DNA from: Streptomyces changanensis
GTDB lineage: Bacteria > Actinomycetota > Actinomycetes > Streptomycetales > Streptomycetaceae
Assembly (NCBI RefSeq): GCF_024600715.1
Contig: NZ_CP102332.1
Coordinates: 558,001 to 622,000, forward strand
DNA: 64,000 nucleotides
Direction: 5' to 3'
Part shown: in pieces, positions 44,571-53,152 of the stretch
Position numbering within the stretch: position 1 is the first letter of the stretch
Layout: every line of letters starts with the position of its first letter
Position numbers and translations under genes: made by a program
Notes under the pieces: model-generated
Seen by the model: the letters and a program-made list of their open reading frames with translations, nothing else
Database searches by the model: none
What the model was told of the DNA's origin: nothing

Positions 44571-45797
44571 TCAGGCGGTGTGGAGCCGCAGCCCGTAGCG
44601 CCCGAGGATCTCGTTGACCGGCTGGAACCAGGTCTCGCCGCCGCCGCGGCAGTCGCCCCAGCCTCCGGAGGTCACGCCCTGCGCCTGGTCGCCGCTGAGG
44701 AAGGAGCCGCCCGAGTCACCGCCCTCGGCGCACACGCTCGTCTTGGTCATCTGGTGGACGGCGCCCTGGCTGTAGTTGACCGTCTCGTTCTTCGCCAGGA
44801 CGGTCCCGCAGTGCCAGCGCGTGGTGGAGCCGGAGCGGCAGACGGAGGCCCCGACCGGTGCCACGGCCGAGCCGCGTACCAACTGGTCCGGGACCGTGCC
44901 CCAGCCGAGGACGACCGGAACCGTCCACCAGCCGCTGTGGACGCTCACGTACGCGTAGTCGTCCCCGGGGAACGACGATCCCTGGAACGTGCCCATCGCC
45001 GATCCGTCCCACCCCCGCACGGCCGCCCCGGCACGCCCGCAGTGGCCCGCGGTGACGAAGCCGCCGTGCACGGAGAAGCCGATGGAGCAGCGGACGTTGC
45101 CGGTGTAGTACGGGTCGCCGCCGACGGTCCCGGCGGCGTACGGGGTGGGGACCCCGGCGCGTTCGGCGACCGTGACCGGGCCGGCCGCGCGGGCCCGAGC
45201 GAGGAAGTTCCGCACGGCGGGTTCGTCGCGCGCGGCGCTCACCACGGTGACGACGACGCGGTTGAGGCGGGGGTCGACGTGCCAGCCGGCGATCCCGGCG
45301 GGCGCGGGCAGGGCGTCGACGCGCGCCTTGACGCGGTCGAGGTGCGCGGCGCTGTGGCGCACGAGCCGGATGTCGGCGCCCGTGGCCGCCACGGCGGAGG
45401 CCTTGGCGCGGCTGGTCACGGCGACGGTGAGCCGGCCCCGGGCGGGGTCGAACCAGGAGCCCGCGTACTCCTGCCCGGCGGCCTCGCGGGCCGCCGGCTC
45501 CACGGCCGTCGCGGTGCGTTCGGCGGCGAGGCGCGCCTCGGCCTGACCTCTCGTCAGACCGAGGTCGCGCTGCATGGCCTCGACCATCCCGGGGGACGCG
45601 GGCGCCCGCGACGGTGACGGCGTCGGGGCAGGTGCGGCGGTCGCGGCGGACGGCGCGGTGCCGTGGAGGGCGCCGGCGAGGAGCAGCGCGGACAGGGCGG
45701 CCCGCAGGGCGGTGAGGCGGGGGGCCCGGGGTCGGGGGGCACGGGCGCGCGGGGCAGGGCGTGGGGCGGGCGGGCGGGGGGCGGGGGTACGACGCAC
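44571..45797 (-). CDS. Secreted S1 serine protease (streptogrisin/alpha-lytic type)
   Basis: A 408-residue preproprotease. An Arg/Pro-rich extended signal (RAPRPRAPRLTALRAALSALLLAGALHGTAPSA) ends near residue 55. An alpha-lytic-type prodomain follows (MVEAMQRDLGLTRGQAEARLAAER to about residue 215), then the chymotrypsin-fold domain with His in GFVTAGHCG, Asp in GDDYAYV and Ser in EGGDSGGSF. Cys pairs typical of streptogrisins are present. The N-terminus repeats PRAPRP motifs. A palindrome resembling a LacI-family box lies about 116 bases upstream. Start: GTG 45797. Confidence 0.93.
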   Translation of the reverse strand: MRRTPAPRPPAPRPAPRARAPRPRAPRLTALRAALSALLLAGALHGTAPSAATAAPAPTPSPSRAPASPGMVEAMQRDLGLTRGQAEARLAAERTATAVEPAAREAAGQEYAGSWFDPARGRLTVAVTSRAKASAVAATGADIRLVRHSAAHLDRVKARVDALPAPAGIAGWHVDPRLNRVVVTVVSAARDEPAVRNFLARARAAGPVTVAERAGVPTPYAAGTVGGDPYYTGNVRCSIGFSVHGGFVTAGHCGRAGAAVRGWDGSAMGTFQGSSFPGDDYAYVSVHSGWWTVPVVLGWGTVPDQLVRGSAVAPVGASVCRSGSTTRWHCGTVLAKNETVNYSQGAVHQMTKTSVCAEGGDSGGSFLSGDQAQGVTSGGWGDCRGGGETWFQPVNEILGRYGLRLHTA

Positions 45798-45912
45798 GGC
45801 GGAGACCTTTCGTCGGTCCGGCCGGGCCGTTGCCGGTCAGGGCGCCGCGTCCGGGGAAGGCCCCGGACGCGGCGCCCTTCGCGGGTGGCCCGGATGATGG
45901 CGGGGAGCTGCT

Positions 45913-45926
45913 TGAGAGCGCTCTCA
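45913..45926. promoter_or_regulatory. LacI/CebR-type operator-like palindrome
   Basis: TGAGAGCGCTCTCA is a perfect 14-base palindrome, two substitutions (one per half) from the CebR box TGGGAGCGCTCCCA known upstream of Streptomyces cellulase genes. It lies just after the likely transcription start of the S1 protease gene, a position suited to repression. Confidence 0.6.
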
Positions 45927-46066
45927 GCAGGGCTAGCGTAGCGACCAGTCATTGTCAGGTCCATACCAAAATCAGCCCTGCGACGAGAGCCCCTCGAACC
46001 GAGCCGGAACACGGACGCCCACGGCCGGCGAGCGCGGCACCCCGGCGGCTGCCGCGCGGCCCGGCC

Positions 46067-46149
46067 GGGCACGGACCCGGGGTGGGCACGGACCCGGGGT
46101 GGGCACGGACCCGGGGTGGGCACGGCCCCGGGGTGGGCACGGCCCCGGG
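46067..46149. repeat. 17-base tandem repeat, five copies
   Basis: GGGCACGGACCCGGGGT is repeated head to tail at 46067, 46084 and 46101 exactly, at 46118 with one change, and partially at 46135. It is intergenic, with no spacers, so it is not CRISPR. Copy number may vary between strains. Confidence 0.9.
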
Positions 46150-46273
46150 CCGGAGTGGAGTGCGGCCATGATCAGGCGTGCGCGGACCGCACGAAGCGGC
46201 CCGGGAGGGGGCCGATGCGAGGCCGGTGCGGGACGGCGCGGCGCCCGGCACGCGGCCCCGGAAGCGCTCCGGC

Positions 46274-46294
46274 TTAATTTAGAGGATGAGTTAA
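46274..46294. promoter_or_regulatory. ROK-type operator-like site A
   Basis: A 21-base AT-rich imperfect palindrome with half sites TTAATTTA and GAGTTAA, in a region otherwise very GC-rich, 74 bases upstream of the ROK regulator start. On the minus strand it overlaps the -10 of a promoter-like pair: TTGACG (46316-46311), 17 bases, TTAACT. The same design is found at 51313-51333. Confidence 0.6.
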
Positions 46295-46367
46295 AGCCCA
46301 AGCGAAGGTCGCGTCAAGGCCCCGTCCCCTGTAGGTTGCGGAGAGGAACACGAGGCGAGGGGGCAGG

Positions 46368-47690
46368 GTGAAGGTGCGCGGCGGTCGTACGGTGCGTGAC
46401 CTGCGGCGGGAGAACCGCAGCGCGGTATTGCAACGGTTGTACTTCGACGGGCCGCTGAGCCGCTTCTCGCTCGGTCCGGCGACCGGCCTGAGCTCCGGCT
46501 CGGTCAGCAACGTCGTGTCCGAGCTGGTCGCCGAGGGCCTGGTGGAGGAGGCCGGGAGCGTCGACTCGGCCGGGGGCCGCCCCCGCACGCTCCTGCGGAT
46601 CAGCGCGAACAGCGGCTACATGATCGGTGTCGACATCGGTGAGACGCGGGTGCGGATCGAGCTCTTCGACCTGACCCTCACCGAACTCGCCCGGGTCGAG
46701 AGGCCCCTGGCGGAGGCCGGCCCGCGCCGCGTCGACCGGTACGACGTCGGCGTCGTCGTCGGCCACCTGCGCGAGGGCATCCCGGAGGTGCTGGACCGGG
46801 CCGGCATCGCGGCGGAGCGGCTGCTCGGCGTCGGGATCGGCGTGCCCGGGATCGTCGCCAGGACCGCCGAGGACGGCGCCGTCGTGCACGGGCAGACCAT
46901 CGGCTGGGACGCGGTCCCCCTGGAGCGGTTGCTGCGCGAGTCGCGACTCCTGCCCGACACGGTGCCGTACGCCATCGACAACGGCGCCAAGACGCTCGGC
47001 CAGGCGGAGATGTGGTTCGGTGCCGGGCGGGGCGCGCAGAGCGCGGCGGTGGTCCTCTTCGGCTCCGGCGTGGGCGCCTGCGTCGTCACCGACGACACGC
47101 GCCCCGGCCGGGCCGTGGAATGGGGGCACCTGACCGTGCGGGTGCGCGGCCGCCGCTGCCGCTGCGGCGCCCAGGGCTGCCTGGAGGCGTACGCGGGGGC
47201 GGAGGCGCTGCTGGAGCGCTGGGCGGAGGCGGGTGGCCGGCCGCCCGCCGGGGCCGACGAGGAGACCGCGCTGAGCGCGATGATCGACGCCGCCTACCCG
47301 GCCGCCTCCCCCGACGGCACGGTCCCGGCGGCCGACGCCACGGCGCTGGCCGTCCTGGAGGAGACCGCCGAGTACCTGGGCGCGGGTTTCTCCGACCTGA
47401 TCAACCTCTTCCAGCCGGAGCGCATCCTCGTCGGCGGCTGGGCGGGGCTCCAGCTCGGCCGGCGCTTCCTCGACGCGGTACGGACCCACGCCACCGCGTA
47501 CTCGCTCGCCTACCCGGCCGCCCGCGTCCGGATCGACCTCGGGACCCTCGGCCCGGACGCCGTCACCGTCGGCGCCGCGATCCTGCCGCTCGCCGACTTC
47601 TTCGCCCGCGGCGGCCGGCGGGAGGACGCGGAGACGGAGGAACCCGACCCGGCCTGGCGCGCGAGCCTGCGCGGCCGCGCGGCGCGGTGA
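46368..47690 (+). CDS. ROK-family transcriptional repressor
   Basis: A 440-residue NagC/XylR-type regulator. N-terminal winged helix (about 5-75): TVRDLRRENRSAVLQRLYF, LSSGSVSNVVSELVAEGLVEE and GGRPRTLL wing. The ROK sugar-binding domain follows with GVDIGET phosphate motif, GVGIGVPG, EWGH, and the zinc motif CRCGAQGCLEAYAG near residue 265. Such repressors are released by sugars. Start: GTG 46368; purine-rich upstream region GAGGGGGCAGGG. Two operator-like sites, one upstream of this gene and one at the GH16 gene, suggest its targets. Confidence 0.92.
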   Translation: MKVRGGRTVRDLRRENRSAVLQRLYFDGPLSRFSLGPATGLSSGSVSNVVSELVAEGLVEEAGSVDSAGGRPRTLLRISANSGYMIGVDIGETRVRIELFDLTLTELARVERPLAEAGPRRVDRYDVGVVVGHLREGIPEVLDRAGIAAERLLGVGIGVPGIVARTAEDGAVVHGQTIGWDAVPLERLLRESRLLPDTVPYAIDNGAKTLGQAEMWFGAGRGAQSAAVVLFGSGVGACVVTDDTRPGRAVEWGHLTVRVRGRRCRCGAQGCLEAYAGAEALLERWAEAGGRPPAGADEETALSAMIDAAYPAASPDGTVPAADATALAVLEETAEYLGAGFSDLINLFQPERILVGGWAGLQLGRRFLDAVRTHATAYSLAYPAARVRIDLGTLGPDAVTVGAAILPLADFFARGGRREDAETEEPDPAWRASLRGRAAR

Positions 47691-48247
47691 GAGGCCCGGA
47701 CAGCGGCCACGAGGCCGAGACGGCAACGTGCGCGTCCGTGACCCTGCCGGGCTGACGGCGGCAGGTCGGCGGCCACGACGACCTGCACCCGGCCGTGCTC
47801 CACGACGACCGGGGCCCGGCCGTGCTCCACGCCGGGGAGGGCCTGCCCGCCCTTCCCGTCCGGGTACGCGTGCGGGAACCGCTCACGGCAGGGCTCGTCA
47901 CGTCGTGGCCGGAGGCGGGGCGTCACGACGCCGGGGGCGGTCTGGCCCCGTTCTCCCCCGCCCGTCCGCGCTGACGCGAACGGCACGTGCCTCGCGGCGA
48001 CCGCCGAGGAAGGGCCCCGCCGGACCCGGTCAGGCGGGGCCCGGCACGTATGCCGCGTACGAGCGGAGTGCTCGCCCGCCCGCCGGACGGCCGGGACCGG
48101 GAGGGTGTCCAGGGGGCGCGGCTGGGCGGCGATCCCGGGGCCGGGGCGGCCTCGATGCGGGGAGGACCAGGTGCCCGGTTCCCCGCCGAGTCGGCTCATC
48201 CACCGATGGAGCTGTCGCGGGTGTGCCACGGCCGCCGGGCCGCCCGT
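47691..48247 (+). other. Intergenic region with a possible gene remnant (47756-47976)
   Basis: On the plus strand 47756-47976 reads RQVGGHDDLHPAVLHDDRGP, AVLHAGEGLPALPVRVRVRE, PLTAGLVTSWPEAG and stops at TGA. It has strong third-position GC bias but no start codon, and the preceding codon in frame is TGA. It looks like the 3' end of a decayed gene, family not recognised. The remaining bases hold nothing clear. Confidence 0.35.
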
Positions 48248-49318
48248 CTACTCGAGGAACTTCAGGCCCCACCCGGTGTCGGTCCCGGCGCCGGGGACGC
48301 CGGACCGGCTGTAGGTGGTGTCGCCCCACCAGCCGAACGTGCCGGTGTACCAGTAGCGGTTGTCCCACGTGTACGGCTGCCCCTTGGGCACCGCGTGGTA
48401 CATCAGCGGGAACGTCGGACCGGCGGGAGGGCTCGTGGCGATGTCGCCGTCGAGGAGCACGAAGGTGTGGTGGCCGGGCCCGTTGACGTGCCGGGTCGGG
48501 TCCCAACCGCGCATCATCGAGGCCCTGTCGGAGCCGAAGAGGCAGCCGTTCGACTTGTACCAGTCCCACACGTGCGTCGGGTCGCCCCCGGCCCGCAGTC
48601 GCAGGTCGGCCAGGCAGTACTGGTCGCTCCAGCTGCCGTTGGCGGAGTAGACGATGTGCAGCTGCCCGTTCGGGTCCTTGATCGGCTCGGGCCCCTCGTT
48701 GACGAACGGGTGGCCGACGATCCGCTCCCAGCTCTCGCGCGGCTGCGAGATCACGTACCGGGGGCCGGTGGTCGTGCTGGGGCTGCTCATCCGGGCGATG
48801 TAGAGGTTCTGTTCGCCGTCGGTGTCGCCGGCCCAGCCCGACCAGACGAACCAGCGCTGCCCCTCGAAGGTGAACATCGTGCCGTCGATGGCCCACGTGT
48901 CGTCCGGCAGGGCCATCCGCGTCGCGGCGCCGTACCCGCTGTCCGGGCTGGCGGAGCTGATGACGTACATCCGGTGGGCCGCCTTCCGGCCGGCCGTGAA
49001 GTAGATGTGGTACCGGCCGCCGTCCCGCACGATCTCCGGGGCCCAGACGTCGCCGAGGTCGTGGGTGTCCGACCAGACCTGCCGGGCGGGCGCGGAGGCG
49101 AGGGCGGCCGGCGACGACGCCTGCCGCACGACGATGCCCGTACCGACGGACTGCACCGCGACGTAGGTGCCGCCGACCCGGAGCACGCTCGGGTCGGCGG
49201 CACGGAGGCCGGTCTGGCCCGCGCGGGCGGACCCGGTGGACGACAGGGACATCGCGGTGGCGAGGAGGCCGGCCAGCACGAGGGCGGCGGCGCCGGACAG
49301 GCGGCGAGGAAGCTTCAT
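48248..49318 (-). CDS. Secreted GH43-family glycosidase (arabinan/xylan-type)
   Basis: A 356-residue exported five-bladed beta-propeller enzyme. Signal peptide about 1-34 (ALVLAGLLATAMSLSSTGSARA). GH43-type catalytic acids: Asp in RAADPSVLRVGG, Asp in DDTWAIDGTMF and Glu in PFVNEGPEPIKD; also DVWAPEIVRDGGRYHIYF. Likely an alpha-L-arabinofuranosidase, arabinanase or beta-xylosidase; the activity is not determined. ATG 49318 with AGGGAAGGGA upstream. Promoter-like TTGACA (49511-49506), 18 bases, CAGGCT lies about 165 bases upstream. Confidence 0.85.
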   Translation of the reverse strand: MKLPRRLSGAAALVLAGLLATAMSLSSTGSARAGQTGLRAADPSVLRVGGTYVAVQSVGTGIVVRQASSPAALASAPARQVWSDTHDLGDVWAPEIVRDGGRYHIYFTAGRKAAHRMYVISSASPDSGYGAATRMALPDDTWAIDGTMFTFEGQRWFVWSGWAGDTDGEQNLYIARMSSPSTTTGPRYVISQPRESWERIVGHPFVNEGPEPIKDPNGQLHIVYSANGSWSDQYCLADLRLRAGGDPTHVWDWYKSNGCLFGSDRASMMRGWDPTRHVNGPGHHTFVLLDGDIATSPPAGPTFPLMYHAVPKGQPYTWDNRYWYTGTFGWWGDTTYSRSGVPGAGTDTGWGLKFLE

Positions 49319-49890
49319 GGTCCCTTCCCTGGTCGGTCCTCCGCCACGACACCGGGCGACGGGGGAACACCGACGGGAGGGCGGCGTACGGTCGGGGGCG
49401 GCGGCGCGGAGGCAGCGGCGGGACCCGGACGGCACACACCACGGCTCCCACCGGCGTCCGCATCGGCGGAACGCACCCGACAGCCTGCTGACGCCCGCCG
49501 GAGCCTGTCAACGCGCCACGCACGCCGGCCACATGGCGCCACGGACCGGTCGGAAAACGCCGACGAGCGCCCCGGAACGCGCAGCCATGGACGGTACGTG
49601 ACCAGGGCGGAGTCACCGGTGATCACGGCGCACCGGGCACACGTTCACGGCGGCCCCTGGTGCGCCGGGACCGCCGTGGTCACACGTACGCCGGTCGCGA
49701 ACCCGGCCGGCCCCCTCCTCGCGGTGGGAGTCGAGGAGCGGCCGGACCTGCCGGCCGCCCTGGGGGACGCGCCCCCTCAGCGCCTCCCGGTGAGGCGGCG
49801 AAGCGGTGCAGCGCCGAGCCGCGGGGCCGCCCGGCCGCCGGACCTCGTACGGCCGGGCCTCGTGCGGCCGGTCCCCGCCGAGGGGTGGGA
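49319..49890. other. Region upstream of the GH43 gene
   Basis: No gene seen. The minus strand has a candidate GH43 promoter, TTGACA at 49511-49506 and CAGGCT at 49487-49482 (spacer 18). The part 49840-49880 contains two near copies of CCGGRCCTCGTRCGGCCGG, perhaps the GH16 terminator area. TCACCGGTGA at about 49615 is a short palindrome. Confidence 0.45.
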
Positions 49891-51171
49891 TCAGCGGGTG
49901 GCCGTCCACTTCTGGTGGGCCGCGCCGGTGCAGGTCCAGATCTGGAGGCGGGTGCCGTTGGCGGGGGCGCCGCCGGTGGCGTCGAGGCACTTGTCCGCGC
50001 GGGGGTTGACGATGTCCCGGGCGGCGGGGAGGGCCCACTGCTGGGCGGCGGTGCCGTTGCACTCCCACAGCTGCACGGGGGTCCCGTCCGCCGTACCGCC
50101 CGACGCCACGTCGAGGCACTTGCCGAGCGCGCGGACCGTCCCGTCGGAGCCGACGGTCCACCGCTGCGCGGCGGTGCCGTTGCAGTCGTGGAGCTGTACG
50201 GGGGTGCCGTTGGCGGTGTCGGCCCCCGCCACGTCCACGCACTTGCCGCCGATGCCCGTGATGGGTCCGCCGGCCGGCTGGGCGCCGCCGCTGGTGACGC
50301 GGACGTAGTCGACCAGGAGCTGCTGGGGGAAGACGGTGCTGCCGTCGGGGTCCCCGGGCCAGTAGCCGCCGACGGCGAGGTTGAGGATGAGGAAGAAGGG
50401 CTTGTCGAAGACCCACTGCCGGCCGCCGAGGTCGGCGGGGGTGCGCCGCTGGTAGACCGTGCCGTCGACGGACCAGGTGACGGCGCCCGGGCTCCAGTCG
50501 ACGGCGAAGGTGTGGAAGGCGTCGGCGAACGCCTGGCCGCCGGGCAGGGTGTACCCGGCGCCGATGCCCCCGGCGCCGGAGTAGCCGGGGCCGTGCAGGG
50601 TGCCGTGGACGGTGGACGGCTCGAAGCCGACGTTCTCCATCACGTCGATCTCGCCGGAGGCCGGCCAGCCGACCTGGCCGATGTCGTTGCCGAGCATCCA
50701 GAAGGCGGGCCACATGCCCTGCCCGCGCGGGACCTTCATCCGGGCCTCGACCCGGCCGTACGTGGTGGTGAACCGTCCGGCCGTGTTGAGCCGCGCCGAG
50801 GTGTACTCGCACCGCCCGTACCAGCACTGGTAGTTGCCGGGGTTCTCGCGGCGGGCGGTGATGACCAGGTTGCCCCGGCCGTCCAGGGCGGCGTTGCGGT
50901 TGCCCGCGGTGTAGTACTGCCGCTCGTGGTTGTTGACGTTGTCGCCCGTCTCGATCTGCCACTTGGCGCCGTCGACGGTGGAGCCCGCGGGCCCGTCGAA
51001 GTCGTCGGAGAAGGTGACGGCGGCGGGGGCGGCGGCCGGGGCGGGCGCGGTGCGCGGGGCGGGGGCCGCCGCGGGTGGGGACGCCAGGGCCGGTCCGGTG
51101 GCCAGGGCGGTGAGGGCGAGGAGCGGGACGAGCGGGAGCAGCAGACGCCGGAGTGAGCGCGGGGAGTCCAT
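49891..51171 (-). CDS. Secreted GH16 endo-beta-1,3-glucanase with ricin-type lectin
   Basis: A 426-residue exported enzyme. Signal peptide about 1-31, Pro/Ala linker, GH16 domain about 50-290 with the catalytic GEIDVMENVG (two Glu and Asp in ExDxxE), WPAFWML and VDGTVYQRR; then a ricin B/CBM13 lectin (about 300-425) with repeated QxW units (AAQRWTV, AAQQWAL, AHQKWTA). It should cleave laminarin-type beta-1,3-glucan. ATG 51171 with GGGAGAG upstream. Its promoter carries a ROK-type site. Confidence 0.93.
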   Translation of the reverse strand: MDSPRSLRRLLLPLVPLLALTALATGPALASPPAAAPAPRTAPAPAAAPAAVTFSDDFDGPAGSTVDGAKWQIETGDNVNNHERQYYTAGNRNAALDGRGNLVITARRENPGNYQCWYGRCEYTSARLNTAGRFTTTYGRVEARMKVPRGQGMWPAFWMLGNDIGQVGWPASGEIDVMENVGFEPSTVHGTLHGPGYSGAGGIGAGYTLPGGQAFADAFHTFAVDWSPGAVTWSVDGTVYQRRTPADLGGRQWVFDKPFFLILNLAVGGYWPGDPDGSTVFPQQLLVDYVRVTSGGAQPAGGPITGIGGKCVDVAGADTANGTPVQLHDCNGTAAQRWTVGSDGTVRALGKCLDVASGGTADGTPVQLWECNGTAAQQWALPAARDIVNPRADKCLDATGGAPANGTRLQIWTCTGAAHQKWTATR

Positions 51172-51481
51172 GACTCTCCCTTCGTGGGGCACGTCGGGAC
51201 GGGGGGACTGCCTGGGCGTAATGGCATGCGCATGACATGCAGCGGCGTGGGTGCGGCCGGCCGACCGCTTCGCCGACAGGTGGGGGCGCCGGGAACGGGG
51301 CCGGGGCGCCGCTTAGTTCAGTACGTGATTTAAGAAGTGACCGATCACGGTGTCAAGAGCGCGGCGGGAAGCGGGACCGGGACGCGGCCCGTTTCCGCAC
51401 CGCCGCCGCAGCGCTCCCCCGGTCGGATCCCCCGGTCGGATCCCCCGTCGTTCGCGCGCCTTGCGCAGGTGAGGTCGGGGG
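51172..51481 (-). promoter_or_regulatory. GH16 promoter with overlapping ROK-type operator-like site B
   Basis: On the minus strand: -35 TTGACA (51356-51351), 17 bases, -10 TTAAAT. The 21-base imperfect palindrome 51313-51333 (halves TTAGTTCA and GATTTAA) covers the -10. It matches site A near the ROK gene at 14 of 21 positions, including both ends and the central TGA. No gene lies in this interval. Confidence 0.65.
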
Positions 51482-52906
51482 TCAGCGGCCCCGGCGCACG
51501 CGGGCCGCCGCGCGGGCCTCCGCGGCCTTGCGGGCCTCGGCGGTCTTGCGGGACTCCTTCGCGGGGCGGCCGGTACGGGTGCCGAGGCCGCGGAAGGGGG
51601 CGTTGCCCACGGCGGGCTTCGTCGCGGTCGGCGGGCGCTTCGCGCCGGTGATGACGGTCAACTGCTGCTCGCCGGAGCGGACCTGGGTGACCGTCGGCCG
51701 GATCCGGGCGTCGGACATCAGCCGGTTCACGTCGCGCCGCTCGCCGGGCGTGACCAGGGTGACCACGCTCCCCGACTCCCCCGCGCGCGCCGTGCGCCCG
51801 CCGCGGTGCAGGTAGTCCTTGGCGTCGGCCGGCGGGTCGACGTTGACGACGAGGTCGAGCGCGTCGACGTGGATGCCCCGCGCCGCGACGTCGGTGGCCA
51901 CCAGGACCGTGACCGCGCCCTCCTTGAACTGGGCGAGGGTGTGCGTGCGCTGCGGCTGCGACTTCCCGCTGTGCAGGGCGGCGGCCCGTACGCCGGCGGC
52001 GCGCAGGTGGCGGGTGAACCGGTCCACGCCGGCCTTGGTGTCCAGGAACATCAGCACCCGGCCGTCCCGGGCGGCGATCTCCGTCGCGACCGCGTACTTG
52101 TCGGCGGGGTGGACGTTGAGGACGTGGTGCTCCATCGTGCCCACCTCGCCGGGCGCCCCGTCGACGGACACGCGCACCGGATCGTGGAGGTACTGACGCA
52201 CGAGCTGGTCGACGTCACCGTCGAGCGTGGCCGAGAACAGCAGCCGCTGCCCGCCGGGGCGCACCCGGTCCAGGACGTCCGTCACCTGCGGCAGGAACCC
52301 GAGGTCGCACATGCGGTCCGCCTCGTCGAGCACGGTCGTGCGCACCTGGTCGAGGTGGCAGTCGCGCCGCGACACGAGGTCGGCCAGCCGCCCCGGGGTC
52401 GCGACGACGACATCGGTCCCGGCCCGCAGCTGCGCCTGCTGCCGGTTGATCGACAGGCCGCCCACGACGGTCGCCATGCGCACGCCCAGCACCCGCGCGT
52501 ACGGCTCCAGCGCCTCGCCCACCTGCTGGGCGAGTTCGCGGGTCGGTACGAGGACCAGGCCGAGCGGTCGCTTCGCGTCCGCGCGCAGGCCCGCCGTCCG
52601 GACGAGCAGCGGCAGCCCGAAGGCGAGCGTCTTGCCGCTGCCGGTCCGGGCGCGGCCGAGGACGTCCCGGCCGGCCAGCGCGTCGGGCAGGGTCGCCGCC
52701 TGGACCGGGAAGGGCTCCGACACCCCGAGGCCGGTCATCGCCCGGAGCAGTTCGGGCGGCAGCCCGAACCCGTCGAAGGACGCGGCGGGCGTCGGGGGCG
52801 AGGTCGGGTCCACGGCGTCCGGGACGGTGGCCCCGCCGCGCGGCGCGGTCGCCCGCCGCGGCTCGTCCGCGCGGGAGGGGTCGGGGGTCGGGGGCTTCGC
52901 GTTCAT
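51482..52906 (-). CDS. DEAD-box RNA helicase
   Basis: A 474-residue ATP-dependent RNA helicase. Motifs in order: Q motif (FPVQAATLPDAL), Walker A RARTGSGKT, PTRELAQQV, TPGRLADL, DEAD in VLDEADRMC, SAT, then TDVAARGIHVDALDLVVNVD and HRGGRTARAG. A basic C-terminus rich in Arg/Ala (ESRKTAEARKAAEARAAARVRRGR) may bind RNA. Start ATG 52906 with GAGGAAGG upstream. Family members act in RNA decay, ribosome assembly or cold response; a very strong hairpin lies in the leader. Confidence 0.95.
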   Translation of the reverse strand: MNAKPPTPDPSRADEPRRATAPRGGATVPDAVDPTSPPTPAASFDGFGLPPELLRAMTGLGVSEPFPVQAATLPDALAGRDVLGRARTGSGKTLAFGLPLLVRTAGLRADAKRPLGLVLVPTRELAQQVGEALEPYARVLGVRMATVVGGLSINRQQAQLRAGTDVVVATPGRLADLVSRRDCHLDQVRTTVLDEADRMCDLGFLPQVTDVLDRVRPGGQRLLFSATLDGDVDQLVRQYLHDPVRVSVDGAPGEVGTMEHHVLNVHPADKYAVATEIAARDGRVLMFLDTKAGVDRFTRHLRAAGVRAAALHSGKSQPQRTHTLAQFKEGAVTVLVATDVAARGIHVDALDLVVNVDPPADAKDYLHRGGRTARAGESGSVVTLVTPGERRDVNRLMSDARIRPTVTQVRSGEQQLTVITGAKRPPTATKPAVGNAPFRGLGTRTGRPAKESRKTAEARKAAEARAAARVRRGR

Positions 52907-52938
52907 GGGGGACCTTCCTCGGTGGGGCGCCCGGAACG

Positions 52939-52997
52939 CGCCGGGGCCCGTACCCCTCGGTACGGGCCCCGGCGGTGCGAAGCGTGCCCCTATTTTA
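52939..52997 (-). promoter_or_regulatory. Helicase promoter -10 and leader hairpin
   Basis: A perfect -10 TAAAAT (52997-52992) is followed within about 20 bases by a perfect 16-bp stem (52974-52959 with 52954-52939) around a 4-base loop, ending 32 bases before the ATG. It would sit at the 5' end of the mRNA. No good -35 is visible. It could act in autoregulation or transcript stability. Confidence 0.65.
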
Positions 52998-53152
52998 CCA
53001 GCGGGCCCCGGGCGGCCGGGCGGGCTCACGGCCGCCGTACCGGTCCGCAGCGCGGCCGGGTCCGCAGCGCGGCCCGGGGACAGCCGCACGCGGGGCACCA
53101 CGGGACCCGGGAATCGGCGGGACCCGGCGCGGGGCGCACCGAGGGGCGGGGG

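Larger units (their letters stand above)
45798..46367. other. Region upstream of protease and ROK genes
   Basis: No gene seen in these 570 bases. Contains, left to right: an operator-like palindrome (45913-45926), a minus-strand promoter-like pair CTGACA and TAGCCC around 45958-45930, five 17-base tandem repeats (46067-46149), and a ROK-type operator-like site (46274-46294) overlapping a second minus-strand promoter-like pair. All open frames here have repeat-driven composition. Confidence 0.5.

Noticed and set aside
46067..46149. CRISPR array
   Set aside because: Units are contiguous without spacers and no cas gene is nearby; it is a simple tandem repeat.
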